Assembly (NCBI GenBank): GCA_903930745.1
Contig: CAIYZX010000089.1
Span: forward strand, 1 to 32,706
Direction of reading: 5' to 3'
Origin: an uncultured Chloroflexota bacterium
GTDB taxonomy: Bacteria > Chloroflexota > Limnocylindria > Limnocylindrales > CSP1-4
DNA: 32,706 bases
This document shows, in pieces, positions 16,453 through 22,444 of this stretch. How positions within the stretch are numbered: the first letter of the stretch is position 1; each line of letters starts with the position of its first letter. The position numbers were made by a program, and so were the translations under genes. The notes beneath the pieces were generated by a model. The model was given only the letters and a program-made list of their open reading frames with translations. It was not told where the DNA came from and ran no database searches.

Positions 16453-17715
16453 TCATCGCCATGCGAACAGCGACTTCTTCTGTGCGGCCTTCTTCGCGTC
16501 GCCGGCGTCTGCAGTCTTGCTGCCCGCGACCGCGGATGCAAGACGAAGAACGTCCTGGGAGACCTGGGCCTCCCGGTTGGACAGGAAGAACGGCACACCC
16601 CGATTGAGCGCGTAGACGACGCTCCGGCCATCCGACACGATCGTGTGGTCGACGCGGCGCCCGATGGAGTGCTCGACGTCCGCGACGCGGATGCCAAGCG
16701 AGCTGTCGGCGCGGTTGAGCACCAGCCGGATCTTGTCCGGACCGTAGCCCAGCTGCTCCGCCACCTCCAGGAACAGTCGGATGTTCTTGATGGACGTGAT
16801 CTCGAGGGACAGCATGGTGAGCACCGTGTCCGCGAGATCCAGGATCGCCAGCGTCGTCTCGTTGAACGACGGCATGCAGTCAACCACCACGAGGTCGTGG
16901 GTGGCCCGGAGCGCCTCCAGCATCCGCTTGGTCGCCGTGGGAGTGACCAGCTCCGCCATCTCCGGCGAGGGCGGAGCGAGCATCACGCGGATGCCCGCGG
17001 AGTGGTTGATCAGGAACGTGTCCAGGGACTCCGGCTCGCCGGTTTCAAGCTCCGGGACCAGGTCCGCGATGGACTTGTTCTTGGGGTTCAGGTTGAGCAG
17101 GACGCCCACATCGCCGAACTGGAACGAGGCGTCAACGAGGCACGTGCGCTGGCCCAGCTCCGTGGCCGCTGCGACCGCGAGGTTCACCGCGAGGGTGGTG
17201 CGGCCAACGCCGCCCTTCGGGCCGAAGACCGCGACGATGCGGCCCGGCTCCTGTGGCTCCCCGGCTGAGCTGGGGCGCGCCGGAACCGGCGTCGTGGTGC
17301 CGGTGGCGGGTTGCACCACGATCCGGGAGAGCTTCTCGCGCTCCCGCGTGTAGACCTGCCGGATGGAGGCGGTCAGCTCGTCGGATGAGAAGGGCTTGAC
17401 GAGGAACTCGCGGGCGCCGGCCAGCATGGACCGGCGCAGGTAGTCCGCCTCGCCCTGGACGGACATCATCACGACGGCGGCAGTGGGGACCTCCGAGGCG
17501 AGCCGTTCCGTGGCCGCGATACCGTCCATGTCCGGCATGTTGATGTCCATGAGGACCACGTCCGGCTGGAGCTCGGCGGCCTTCTCGATTGCCTCGCGTC
17601 CGGACGCCGCCGATCCCACGACCTCGATGTCCGTCTCGAAGCCAAGCAGCTTCGCGAGGTGCTCGCGGGTCTCCGGGATGTCGTCGACGATCAGGACGCG
17701 GATCTGGTCTGCCAT
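16453..17715 (-). CDS. cpaE: Tad pilus protein CpaE: receiver domain fused to MinD/ParA-like ATPase
   Basis: A 420-residue CpaE/TadZ-type protein that localises the pilus machine. Residues 5-120 form a receiver domain with a complete acidic pocket (Asp11, Asp12), phospho-acceptor Asp57, Ser85 and Lys107. A Pro/Ser linker (135-158) leads to the ATPase with deviant Walker A KGGVGRTT: Lys167 is the signature lysine, but Arg172 replaces the usual P-loop lysine. I chose ATG 17715, where the receiver begins; the longer open frame overlaps cpaB coding sequence in another frame. No good ribosome site precedes it. The complete receiver suggests it may really be phosphorylated. Confidence 0.92.
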   Translation of the reverse strand: MADQIRVLIVDDIPETREHLAKLLGFETDIEVVGSAASGREAIEKAAELQPDVVLMDINMPDMDGIAATERLASEVPTAAVVMMSVQGEADYLRRSMLAGAREFLVKPFSSDELTASIRQVYTREREKLSRIVVQPATGTTTPVPARPSSAGEPQEPGRIVAVFGPKGGVGRTTLAVNLAVAAATELGQRTCLVDASFQFGDVGVLLNLNPKNKSIADLVPELETGEPESLDTFLINHSAGIRVMLAPPSPEMAELVTPTATKRMLEALRATHDLVVVDCMPSFNETTLAILDLADTVLTMLSLEITSIKNIRLFLEVAEQLGYGPDKIRLVLNRADSSLGIRVADVEHSIGRRVDHTIVSDGRSVVYALNRGVPFFLSNREAQVSQDVLRLASAVAGSKTADAGDAKKAAQKKSLFAWR

Positions 17716-17784
17716 CTGGTGGGCGTCTCGTGTCGGTAGGGTGGGCTTGATGCCGGCCGGCGGCCCCGGTCCCCGGGGGTGGAT

Positions 17785-17813
17785 CGACCGGCCGACGGGG
17801 TGTCGGCCGGTCG
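17785..17813 (-). terminator. Strong hairpin between cpaB and cpaE
   Basis: A perfect 12-bp stem (17785-17796 with 17802-17813, arms CGACCGGCCGAC and its complement) and a five-base loop, 24 bases after the cpaB stop. No T-run follows on the minus strand, so it may be a partial terminator or an RNA stability element rather than a full stop. Confidence 0.45.
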
Positions 17814-17836
17814 TGCCGGGCGGCGTTGGATGCGGG

Positions 17837-18796
17837 TCAGGGCTTCGGGGTGGGCTTGACCGTGCCGGGTTTCGGGGTGGGCTGGACCACCTGGACCACC
17901 GCGGGCGGCAGCACGCCGAAGTCGTCCACGAGGCGCCGCAGCGTGATGCCCGAGGTCTGGACCACCGGGCAGTACGTCTGGCCCTCCGCGGGCTTCGTGG
18001 TGCAGTCCGCGGAGGAGCGGAGCACCAGGCTGATGCTGCCCTCCAGCTGGGCGAACTTGAGGACCTCCGCGTCCTGCGTGGGCACGGACAGGATGACGAT
18101 CTGCTGCTGGCCGTTGAGGGTGGTTCCGTTGTCCGACGGCGCCTGGCTCGCGGCGGGCTGTCCGGCGTCAACCGGCGGCGGGAGGAGGGTCCCCAGGACC
18201 TGGAGGCCCTGGCTGACCACCTTGACCGTGGTGTGGTTGTACTGCTCGGGGGGATAGGCCACGTAGCCGTAGACGTCCGGCTCCAGGCCCAGGACGGGGA
18301 CAACCACCGGCACCTTGTCCGGGGCGTTGAACCCGGTGACGACGTCCACGAAGTCGCCGGGCTTGATGATGGTGCCCACGCCGGAGACCTGGTCCACCTG
18401 GACGGCCATGGCGGTGAAGCCCGCCGGAACCTCGATGGTCTGGATGTCGCCGCCGCCGTTGAGCACCTTGCTGGTGATCAGCTGGTCCGTGATGACCTTC
18501 GTGCGGGCGATCTGACCCACGACGAACGAGGTGTCAGCGTAGGAGTCCGCGGGCTTGTCCGCGACCGGGACCTCCTTGGTGGCGACCAGGTCCACCGTGA
18601 TGGTGGCCCCGAGGTCGATGTCCGAGACCGCGACCACGACCTTGGCCGTGGTGGGGGCAACACTCTGCCCGGGCTGCGAGCCGCCGTTGCCGCCGTTGCC
18701 GCCCGTCCCGGAGCTCATCGTGACCAGGATGAGGACAAAGGCGATCCCCGCCAGGAGGAAGCCGATCAGCAGGACCAGCCGGTTTGAGCGCTTCAA
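17837..18796 (-). CDS. cpaB: Tad pilus assembly protein CpaB/RcpC
   Basis: Envelope protein of the Tad system, 319 residues. It has one N-terminal membrane anchor (residues 7-27, RLVLLIGFLLAGIAFVLILV), a Gly/Ser linker, an SAF domain at about 50-115 (AVSDIDLGATIT) and the RcpC-type domain to about 290. Two cysteines near the C-terminus (DC..., then YC) could form a disulphide. The last 14 residues are a PTPKP repeat. The start is TTG 18796, chosen because GGGGAGA lies at proper spacing. In Gram-negatives this protein works with a secretin; no secretin is seen here. Confidence 0.88.
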   Translation of the reverse strand: MKRSNRLVLLIGFLLAGIAFVLILVTMSSGTGGNGGNGGSQPGQSVAPTTAKVVVAVSDIDLGATITVDLVATKEVPVADKPADSYADTSFVVGQIARTKVITDQLITSKVLNGGGDIQTIEVPAGFTAMAVQVDQVSGVGTIIKPGDFVDVVTGFNAPDKVPVVVPVLGLEPDVYGYVAYPPEQYNHTTVKVVSQGLQVLGTLLPPPVDAGQPAASQAPSDNGTTLNGQQQIVILSVPTQDAEVLKFAQLEGSISLVLRSSADCTTKPAEGQTYCPVVQTSGITLRRLVDDFGVLPPAVVQVVQPTPKPGTVKPTPKP

Positions 18797-18961
18797 GTGT
18801 GGTCTCCCCGAACCGTAGTGACAGGTGGCACCACTCTAACACCGTGGTCCCCCGGGGTCAGCAGCCAAATTGGCTAGTACTTTGTGAGGAAATGTGGGGA
18901 CCAGACGCACACAGTAAGGTGACCTGCAAGGCACCCGCCCAAGTCCGCCGGCTGACGGCAA

Positions 18962-18993
18962 GACAGCCCGCCGGGTGGGCCCGGCGGGCTGTC
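18962..18993 (-). terminator. Terminator-like hairpin after flp1
   Basis: A perfect 14-bp stem (18962-18975 with 18980-18993) and a four-base loop, 21 bases after the flp1 stop. The minus strand continues TTGCC, a weak T-run. It would separate flp1 from cpaB. The remaining upstream region of cpaB (18797-18961) shows no convincing promoter. Confidence 0.6.
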
Positions 18994-19014
18994 AGGTTCG
19001 CGAGATCGCGAGGA

Positions 19015-19191
19015 TCAGATCGATGCGCCCACGGTGCTCAGCTTGTCGCTGATCTGGCCGCCAAGGTAGATCAGGGCGACGATCGCCACGATGGCGATCA
19101 GGGCGAGGATGAGAGCGTACTCGGCAAGGCCCTGGCCCTCGTCGTCGGTGACGACGGCCTGGCGCACGAGAGTGGTCAGTTGCGAGAACAC
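19015..19191 (-). CDS. flp: Flp-type prepilin 1
   Basis: Major-pilin-type Flp prepilin of 58 residues. The processing motif is DDEGQGLAEYAL: peptidase should cut after the first Gly (G|QGLAEY), with Glu at +5 and Tyr at +6 as in all Flp pilins. The hydrophobic helix LILALIAIVAIVALIYLGG follows. The longer open frame is wrong: GTG 19191 has GGGAGGTGA at ideal spacing. It is the most divergent of the four paralogues (YLGGQISDKLSTVGASI end). It has its own upstream palindrome and downstream hairpin. Confidence 0.9.
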   Translation of the reverse strand: MFSQLTTLVRQAVVTDDEGQGLAEYALILALIAIVAIVALIYLGGQISDKLSTVGASI

Positions 19192-19318
19192 GTTGAGGTC
19201 ACCTCCCAGGCGAGGCCCGATGGCCTCCAGGCGGGGCTGCCGAGCCCCGGATCCCCGTGGATCCGTGCGCATGTCCCCCGACACACGACACGGTAGCCGC
19301 ATGGCGCGGGAGCGCAAC

Positions 19319-19332
19319 GGGACTTTCGTCCC
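19319..19332 (-). promoter_or_regulatory. DevR/DosR-like palindrome upstream of flp1
   Basis: Plus-strand GGGACTTTCGTCCC, a perfect GGGAC/GTCCC palindrome with a four-base centre. It matches the known mycobacterial DosR core GGGACTWWRGTCCC at 13 of 14 positions. On the minus strand a TACCGT -10 candidate (19290-19295) lies 23 bases downstream. The start codon is 127 bases away. Recognition by the local regulator is inferred. Confidence 0.55.
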
Positions 19333-19375
19333 ATCGCGGTCCCGGACCGGTCACGGCTGCCGGGCCCGGAATCAG

Positions 19376-19413
19376 CACCGCCGGCTGGGCGATCGCTCGT
19401 CCGGCCGGCGGTG
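19376..19413 (-). terminator. Terminator-like hairpin after flp2
   Basis: A perfect 10-bp stem (CACCGCCGGC 19376-19385 with GCCGGCGGTG 19404-19413) around an 18-base loop that contains the palindrome GCGATCGC. It lies 25 bases after the flp2 stop. No T-run follows. It is weaker than the other three pilin terminators. Confidence 0.4.
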
Positions 19414-19438
19414 GGTTGTCGTCGCGTTGGCGGCGGTC

Positions 19439-19564
19439 CTAGATGGACTTGCCGACGTTGGACAGGATGCCGGAGATGGCGCCGCCCAGGAAGATCAGGG
19501 CGACGATCGCCACGATGGCGATCAGGGCGAGGATCAGGGCGTACTCGGCGAGGCCCTGGCCCTC
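19439..19564. repeat. 126-bp exact repeat shared by flp2 and flp3 (copy 1)
   Basis: Bases 19439-19564 match 19788-19913 without a difference, including the stop codons and all third positions. flp4 (20140 onward) differs at only a few positions in the same stretch. Such identity in synonymous sites means recent duplication or gene conversion. Confidence 0.9.
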
Positions 19565-19612
19565 CTCGGACTCGATAGAGAGCCGAGAGATAAGTGCGTT
19601 GATCAGAGACAT
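19439..19612 (-). CDS. flp: Flp-type prepilin 2
   Basis: Flp prepilin of 57 residues with cleavage motif EEGQGLAEYAL and helix LILALIAIVAIVALIFLGG, ending SGILSNVGKSI. I chose ATG 19612 inside a longer open frame because AAGGAGGTGA sits eight bases before it, the best ribosome site in the window. From the stop back through the processing site, 126 bases (19439-19564) are identical to flp3. Its promoter is TTGACA-N17-TACCCT, unlike its sisters, and no GGGAC palindrome precedes it. A constitutive pilin is the likely reading. Confidence 0.93.
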   Translation of the reverse strand: MSLINALISRLSIESEEGQGLAEYALILALIAIVAIVALIFLGGAISGILSNVGKSI

Positions 19613-19664
19613 TTCGTTACTCACCTCCTTCCCGTCTGAGGATCGTGGTTGCCCACTGGCGCCG

Positions 19665-19693
19665 AGGGTATGACCTGCCGCTGCCGGTGTCAA
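19665..19693 (-). promoter_or_regulatory. Near-consensus vegetative promoter of flp2
   Basis: Minus-strand TTGACA (19688-19693), 17 bases, then TACCCT (19665-19670). The -35 is perfect and the spacing optimal. The -10 lower edge is 53 bases from the ATG, matching 52 for flp3 and flp4. Confidence 0.7.
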
Positions 19694-19726
19694 CAGGTGC
19701 CCTCGCCTGCCTCCTGACAAGCCGAA

Positions 19727-19754
19727 ACCCCCGCCGGACGGGTCCGACGGGGGT
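19727..19754 (-). terminator. Intrinsic terminator after flp3
   Basis: A 12-bp stem (19727-19738 with 19743-19754, one G-T pair) and a four-base loop. It is followed on the minus strand by TTTCGGC, and lies 33 bases after the flp3 stop. Confidence 0.65.
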
Positions 19755-19787
19755 CTGCGAGCTGCGGCGTACGGGACGCCGGTGTCC

Positions 19788-19913
19788 CTAGATGGACTTG
19801 CCGACGTTGGACAGGATGCCGGAGATGGCGCCGCCCAGGAAGATCAGGGCGACGATCGCCACGATGGCGATCAGGGCGAGGATCAGGGCGTACTCGGCGA
19901 GGCCCTGGCCCTC
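19788..19913. repeat. 126-bp exact repeat shared by flp2 and flp3 (copy 2)
   Basis: Second copy of the exact repeat at 19439-19564, offset by 349 bases. The offset to the related flp4 copy is 352 bases, so the cassettes have an almost constant period. Confidence 0.9.
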
Positions 19914-19970
19914 GTCGTCGGACGAGAAGGAGGCGACGAGGCTGCTGAGGTACTGGGTCACGAGGCTCAT
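19788..19970 (-). CDS. flp: Flp-type prepilin 3
   Basis: Flp prepilin of 60 residues. The leader is MSLVTQYLSSLVASFSSDDEG; cleavage would precede QGLAEYALI. The mature sequence is identical to that of flp2, so the two genes make the same pilin from different leaders and promoters. ATG 19970 is preceded by GGGGAG. A GGGAC-type palindrome lies 87 bases upstream of the start and a TATTGC -10 candidate at 20022-20027. A terminator follows. Confidence 0.93.
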   Translation of the reverse strand: MSLVTQYLSSLVASFSSDDEGQGLAEYALILALIAIVAIVALIFLGGAISGILSNVGKSI

Positions 19971-20056
19971 GAACGAAACTCCCCGGTGGTGATGATGGCC
20001 CCCGGCGATGCCGCCGGTGGAGCAATAGCCTCCGGCCTTCGACTGCGGATCGCAAT

Positions 20057-20070
20057 GGGACCATGGTCCT
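20057..20070 (-). promoter_or_regulatory. DevR/DosR-like palindrome upstream of flp3
   Basis: Plus-strand GGGACCATGGTCCT: a GGGAC/GTCC(C) palindrome with the last base changed. A TATTGC -10 candidate (20022-20027) lies 29 bases downstream on the minus strand, and its lower edge is 52 bases from the flp3 ATG. Confidence 0.45.
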
Positions 20071-20094
20071 GGTACCGATCCCCGGGAATCGAAA

Positions 20095-20118
20095 GAGCCG
20101 CCGGCTGCCCGGCGGCTC
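20095..20118 (-). terminator. Intrinsic terminator after flp4
   Basis: A perfect 10-bp stem (GAGCCGCCGG 20095-20104 with CCGGCGGCTC 20109-20118) and a four-base loop. It is followed on the minus strand by TTTCGATT, and lies 21 bases after the flp4 stop. Confidence 0.68.
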
Positions 20119-20139
20119 CTCCTGCTCTGCTGACGGGCC

Positions 20140-20310
20140 TCAGATGGACTTGCCCACGTCGGACAGGATGCCGGAGACGGCGCCGCCCAGGAAGATCAGG
20201 GCGACGATCGCCACGATGGCGATCAGGGCGAGGATCAGGGCGTACTCGGCGAGGCCCTGGCCCTCGTCGTCGGACGAGATGGAGGCGAGCAGCGCGGTGA
20301 GCAGGGTCAT
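20140..20310 (-). CDS. flp: Flp-type prepilin 4 (short, easily missed)
   Basis: A 56-residue Flp prepilin, below common gene-length cut-offs. Leader MTLLTALLASISSDDEG, cleavage before QGLAEYALI, then the same hydrophobic helix, ending SGILSDVGKSI. The mature form differs from flp2/flp3 by Val for Ile and Asp for Asn. ATG 20310 has AGGAGGT seven bases upstream; the stop is TGA 20140-20142. It is the first pilin in transcription order, 148 bases after the second kinase gene, with its own palindrome, -10 candidate and terminator. Confidence 0.92.
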   Translation of the reverse strand: MTLLTALLASISSDDEGQGLAEYALILALIAIVAIVALIFLGGAVSGILSDVGKSI

Positions 20311-20361
20311 GAGACAACCTCCTGAAGATAAGTGCAGTTCCCCGTGGCGGATGACCCGGTC

Positions 20362-20367
20362 ACCTTA
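20362..20367 (-). promoter_or_regulatory. Candidate -10 box of flp4
   Basis: Minus-strand TAAGGT, with its lower edge 52 bases before the ATG, the same distance as in flp3. No -35 match is present. The GGGAC palindrome centre would lie near -44 from the expected start, a position typical of activator sites. Confidence 0.45.
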
Positions 20368-20392
20368 CAATGTGACTATCAGGAAGGCCAGT

Positions 20393-20406
20393 GGGAATTT
20401 CGTCCC
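20393..20406 (-). promoter_or_regulatory. DevR/DosR-like palindrome upstream of flp4
   Basis: Plus-strand GGGAATTTCGTCCC within the longer inverted repeat GTGGGA-N6-TCCCAC. It shares TTTCGTCCCA with the flp1 site. It lies 25 bases upstream of the TAAGGT -10 candidate. A further inverted pair, ACAATGTG (20367-20374) and CACATTGT (20406-20413), flanks it. Confidence 0.5.
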
Positions 20407-20458
20407 ACATTGTGTAGGACACACGCCCTTGGCCGTCATGTCCGCTGCCGCCGCGTGG

Positions 20459-21658
20459 TCACGCGCCGCTGCTGTCATCGTGGCCGGACAGTGCTACGAC
20501 CAGCCGGAGCTCAGCGCCGCCGGCGAGGACCTCCACCGACGCTCCGATGGACGCGGCCCGCTCCGCCACCTCGCGACGGGTTGAGACCGGCAGCATCACG
20601 ATGGCCGCAGCCTCGGCGGCGACGACTGCGGCGGCACGCGCCTCCGCCCGCTCCTGGACCATCTGGCGGAGCACATCCGGCATGTCCGCTGCGGGCGCCG
20701 AGACGTCGTCGCCCTCCGGCATCACGGCGCTGCGCTGGGCGACCAGGCGCGCCTCCAGCACATCGTTCCAGTCAAGGCGCAGGATCACCCGGTCCGGACC
20801 CAGCCCCAGGTATGCCGCCAGCGCCTCGTCCAGGATCCGGAACGTGGCGCTCTCAACGTCCACTGGGAGCCGCCGGTCCTGGCCGATGGACTCGAACTCC
20901 ACGGGCACGTGCGCGCGCCGGCCACGATCCCTCGTGGAGCGGCGCAGCGTGGGCACGAGCCCCAGGTCGTCGAGGACCATGGGTCGCACGTCGAAGATGA
21001 AGTTCTTCGTGGCGTCCAGCGTCTGCTGGACCATGGAGACGAGCAGCCGCGTCTCCGCCCTGGCGTGGGATGGGTCCCGCTCCAGGAGACGCTCCACGAT
21101 CTGGGCCTGGAGCACGATGTTCGTGAGCGACTGGGCCGGCCCGTCGTGCATGGAGCGGGCAATCTCGCGGCGTAGGTCCTCCTGGGCGGACAGGACAACC
21201 CGAGAGAGACCGGGTGGCAGGGTTTCAGGCTCGCCACCCGCGGAGGCGGCAGCAGCGGCGGGCGTGGTTCCTGCGGGGACGGCTGACGGCTCGGGTCTCG
21301 CTCCCGGCGGCGGGAGCGTCACGCCTGCCAGCCGCTCGATCACCGCCGCCAGCGCACCGCGGTGGCGCGTCACGGCCTTGTGCTTGCCCTCCAGCACCTC
21401 CACCTGCGCCTCCATCGTGGACACGCGGCGGGTGAGGTTCAGCAGCTGGCCGTACGCCTCGGTCTGCTCCTGGGGCGTCATCGGCCTGTCGGCGGCTGCA
21501 AGGCGCTCCGTTGCCTGGACGCGTTTCTGCTCGTGGCGTGCCGCCTCCGCCTTTGCCTGCCCGATGAGCAGCTCGATCTCGCCCAGCTCGCGGTCAAGCC
21601 GGGCGACATCGGCCGTCAGCTGGTCGGCCAGCTGCTCTGCGGTCAGTACGTCATCCAT
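20459..21658 (-). CDS. HisKA_3-type sensor kinase homologue with degenerate ATPase domain
   Basis: A 399-residue cytoplasmic protein. Residues 5-110 are predicted coiled coil, then an Ala/Pro linker (112-145). The dimerisation/phosphoacceptor segment REIARSMHDGPAQSLTN carries His171, as in NarX/DevS/DegS-type kinases. The expected ATP-binding domain follows, but the N-box region (residues 273-285, FRILDEALAAYLG) lacks the Asn and the HA of EALxNxxKHA, and no DDGxGF motif is present. It probably cannot bind ATP normally and may act as a partner, phosphatase or sink. It lies 39 bases after the regulator gene, with no clear ribosome site. Confidence 0.8.
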   Translation of the reverse strand: MDDVLTAEQLADQLTADVARLDRELGEIELLIGQAKAEAARHEQKRVQATERLAAADRPMTPQEQTEAYGQLLNLTRRVSTMEAQVEVLEGKHKAVTRHRGALAAVIERLAGVTLPPPGARPEPSAVPAGTTPAAAAASAGGEPETLPPGLSRVVLSAQEDLRREIARSMHDGPAQSLTNIVLQAQIVERLLERDPSHARAETRLLVSMVQQTLDATKNFIFDVRPMVLDDLGLVPTLRRSTRDRGRRAHVPVEFESIGQDRRLPVDVESATFRILDEALAAYLGLGPDRVILRLDWNDVLEARLVAQRSAVMPEGDDVSAPAADMPDVLRQMVQERAEARAAAVVAAEAAAIVMLPVSTRREVAERAASIGASVEVLAGGAELRLVVALSGHDDSSGA

Positions 21659-21697
21659 GGAGGCGGGTGCTCAGGCGGCGGGCGTGGAGGAGGACGA

Positions 21698-22444
21698 TCA
21701 GTCCTCGGGCATCCGGATCCAGCCCTGGCGCATCGCATACACCACGGCCTGCGTCCGGTCGTTCACGGAGAGCTTCCGGAGGATGGAGCTCATGTGGTTC
21801 TTGACCGTCTGCTCCGAGATGGACAGCGCGTAGGCGACCTGCTTGTTGGTCATGCCCTGCGCGATGTTGTCCAGGATCTCCACCTCGCGCGGGGAGAGCG
21901 GCGCGAAGATGGGCGCGGCCTCCTGGCCGTAGATCGCCAGCTCGCGGAACTCCTTGAGGACCCGCGACGCGACGGCCGGCTTGCTGAAGACCTTGTCGTT
22001 GATCAGGTACTCGCCGGCGACCACCCGCCGGATGACCATCACGAGGTCCTCCGGGGCGATGTCCTTGAGCACGAACGCCGCCGCGCCGGCCTTGATGGCC
22101 TCGAACAGCGCGTCCTCGTCCTCCTCCGTGGAGAGCACGATGATCGCGGCGGACGGCAGCTCGCGCTTCACCCGCTGAGTTGTCTCGATGCCGCCAGGGG
22201 CCGGCAGCGTCAGGTCCATGAGGATGACGTCCGGGTTCGTGGCGAACGCGGCGTCCAGCGCGGTGCGGGAGTCGTCCGCCTCGGCGACGACCTCGAGATC
22301 CGGCTCCTGCGCCAGGATCGCCTTGATGCCCACGCGGAAGAAGGCGTGGTCATCCACGATCTGGATCTTCACGCGGTCGAAGGAGGCCATCCGGCGGTCG
22401 CCCCCACCGCCCCTCCGGCGGTCCGGACCCTGGTACTCGGTCAT
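21698..22444 (-). CDS. NarL/DevR (LuxR)-type response regulator
   Basis: Two-component DNA-binding regulator, 248 residues. A 25-residue polar N-terminus (PDRRRGGGGDRR) precedes the receiver domain, with Asp31/Asp32, phospho-acceptor Asp77, Ser105 and Lys127. The LuxR helix-turn-helix is at 183-240 (LSPREVEIL, MTNKQVAYALSIS, EQTVKNHMSSILRKL). In the recognition helix Lys215 and Asn216 match DosR Lys182 and Asn183, while Gln212 replaces DosR Lys179. ATG 22444 overlaps the upstream kinase stop (ATGA), so kinase and regulator are translationally coupled and very probably cognate. Candidate targets are the GGGAC palindromes of the flp genes. Confidence 0.92.
   Translation of the reverse strand: MTEYQGPDRRRGGGGDRRMASFDRVKIQIVDDHAFFRVGIKAILAQEPDLEVVAEADDSRTALDAAFATNPDVILMDLTLPAPGGIETTQRVKRELPSAAIIVLSTEEDEDALFEAIKAGAAAFVLKDIAPEDLVMVIRRVVAGEYLINDKVFSKPAVASRVLKEFRELAIYGQEAAPIFAPLSPREVEILDNIAQGMTNKQVAYALSISEQTVKNHMSSILRKLSVNDRTQAVVYAMRQGWIRMPED

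Noticed and set aside
18838..18851. A second GTCCC half-site near the cpaB start
   Set aside because: The left half is AACAC rather than GGGAC, so it is no better than chance at this GC content.
7539..18880. AGTACT palindromes (near 7539, 7579 and 18876) as a shared operator
   Set aside because: About two copies are expected by chance in 32 kb at this base composition. Only the longer CCAGTACT pair before the XRE gene was kept.
18897..18910. A possible fourth GGGAC-type site upstream of cpaB
   Set aside because: Only the left half (GGGAC) is present; the right half matches at two of five positions, and the -10 spacing does not fit.
19319..19332. The minus-strand GGGACGAAAGTCCC as a GNRA-capped RNA hairpin or part of a cyclic-di-GMP riboswitch
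   Set aside because: It lies upstream of the -10 candidate, so it would not be transcribed from that promoter. The other conserved parts of a GEMM riboswitch are absent. A DNA palindrome explains it better.
19439..20270. The regularly spaced pilin repeats as a CRISPR-like or satellite array
   Set aside because: The repeats are coding, 126 bases or so long, and the spacers hold promoters and terminators.
19967..20317. A 116-codon frame over flp4
   Set aside because: It is out of frame with the pilin, has no ribosome site at its start and encodes an Arg/Pro-rich string. flp4 explains the locus.
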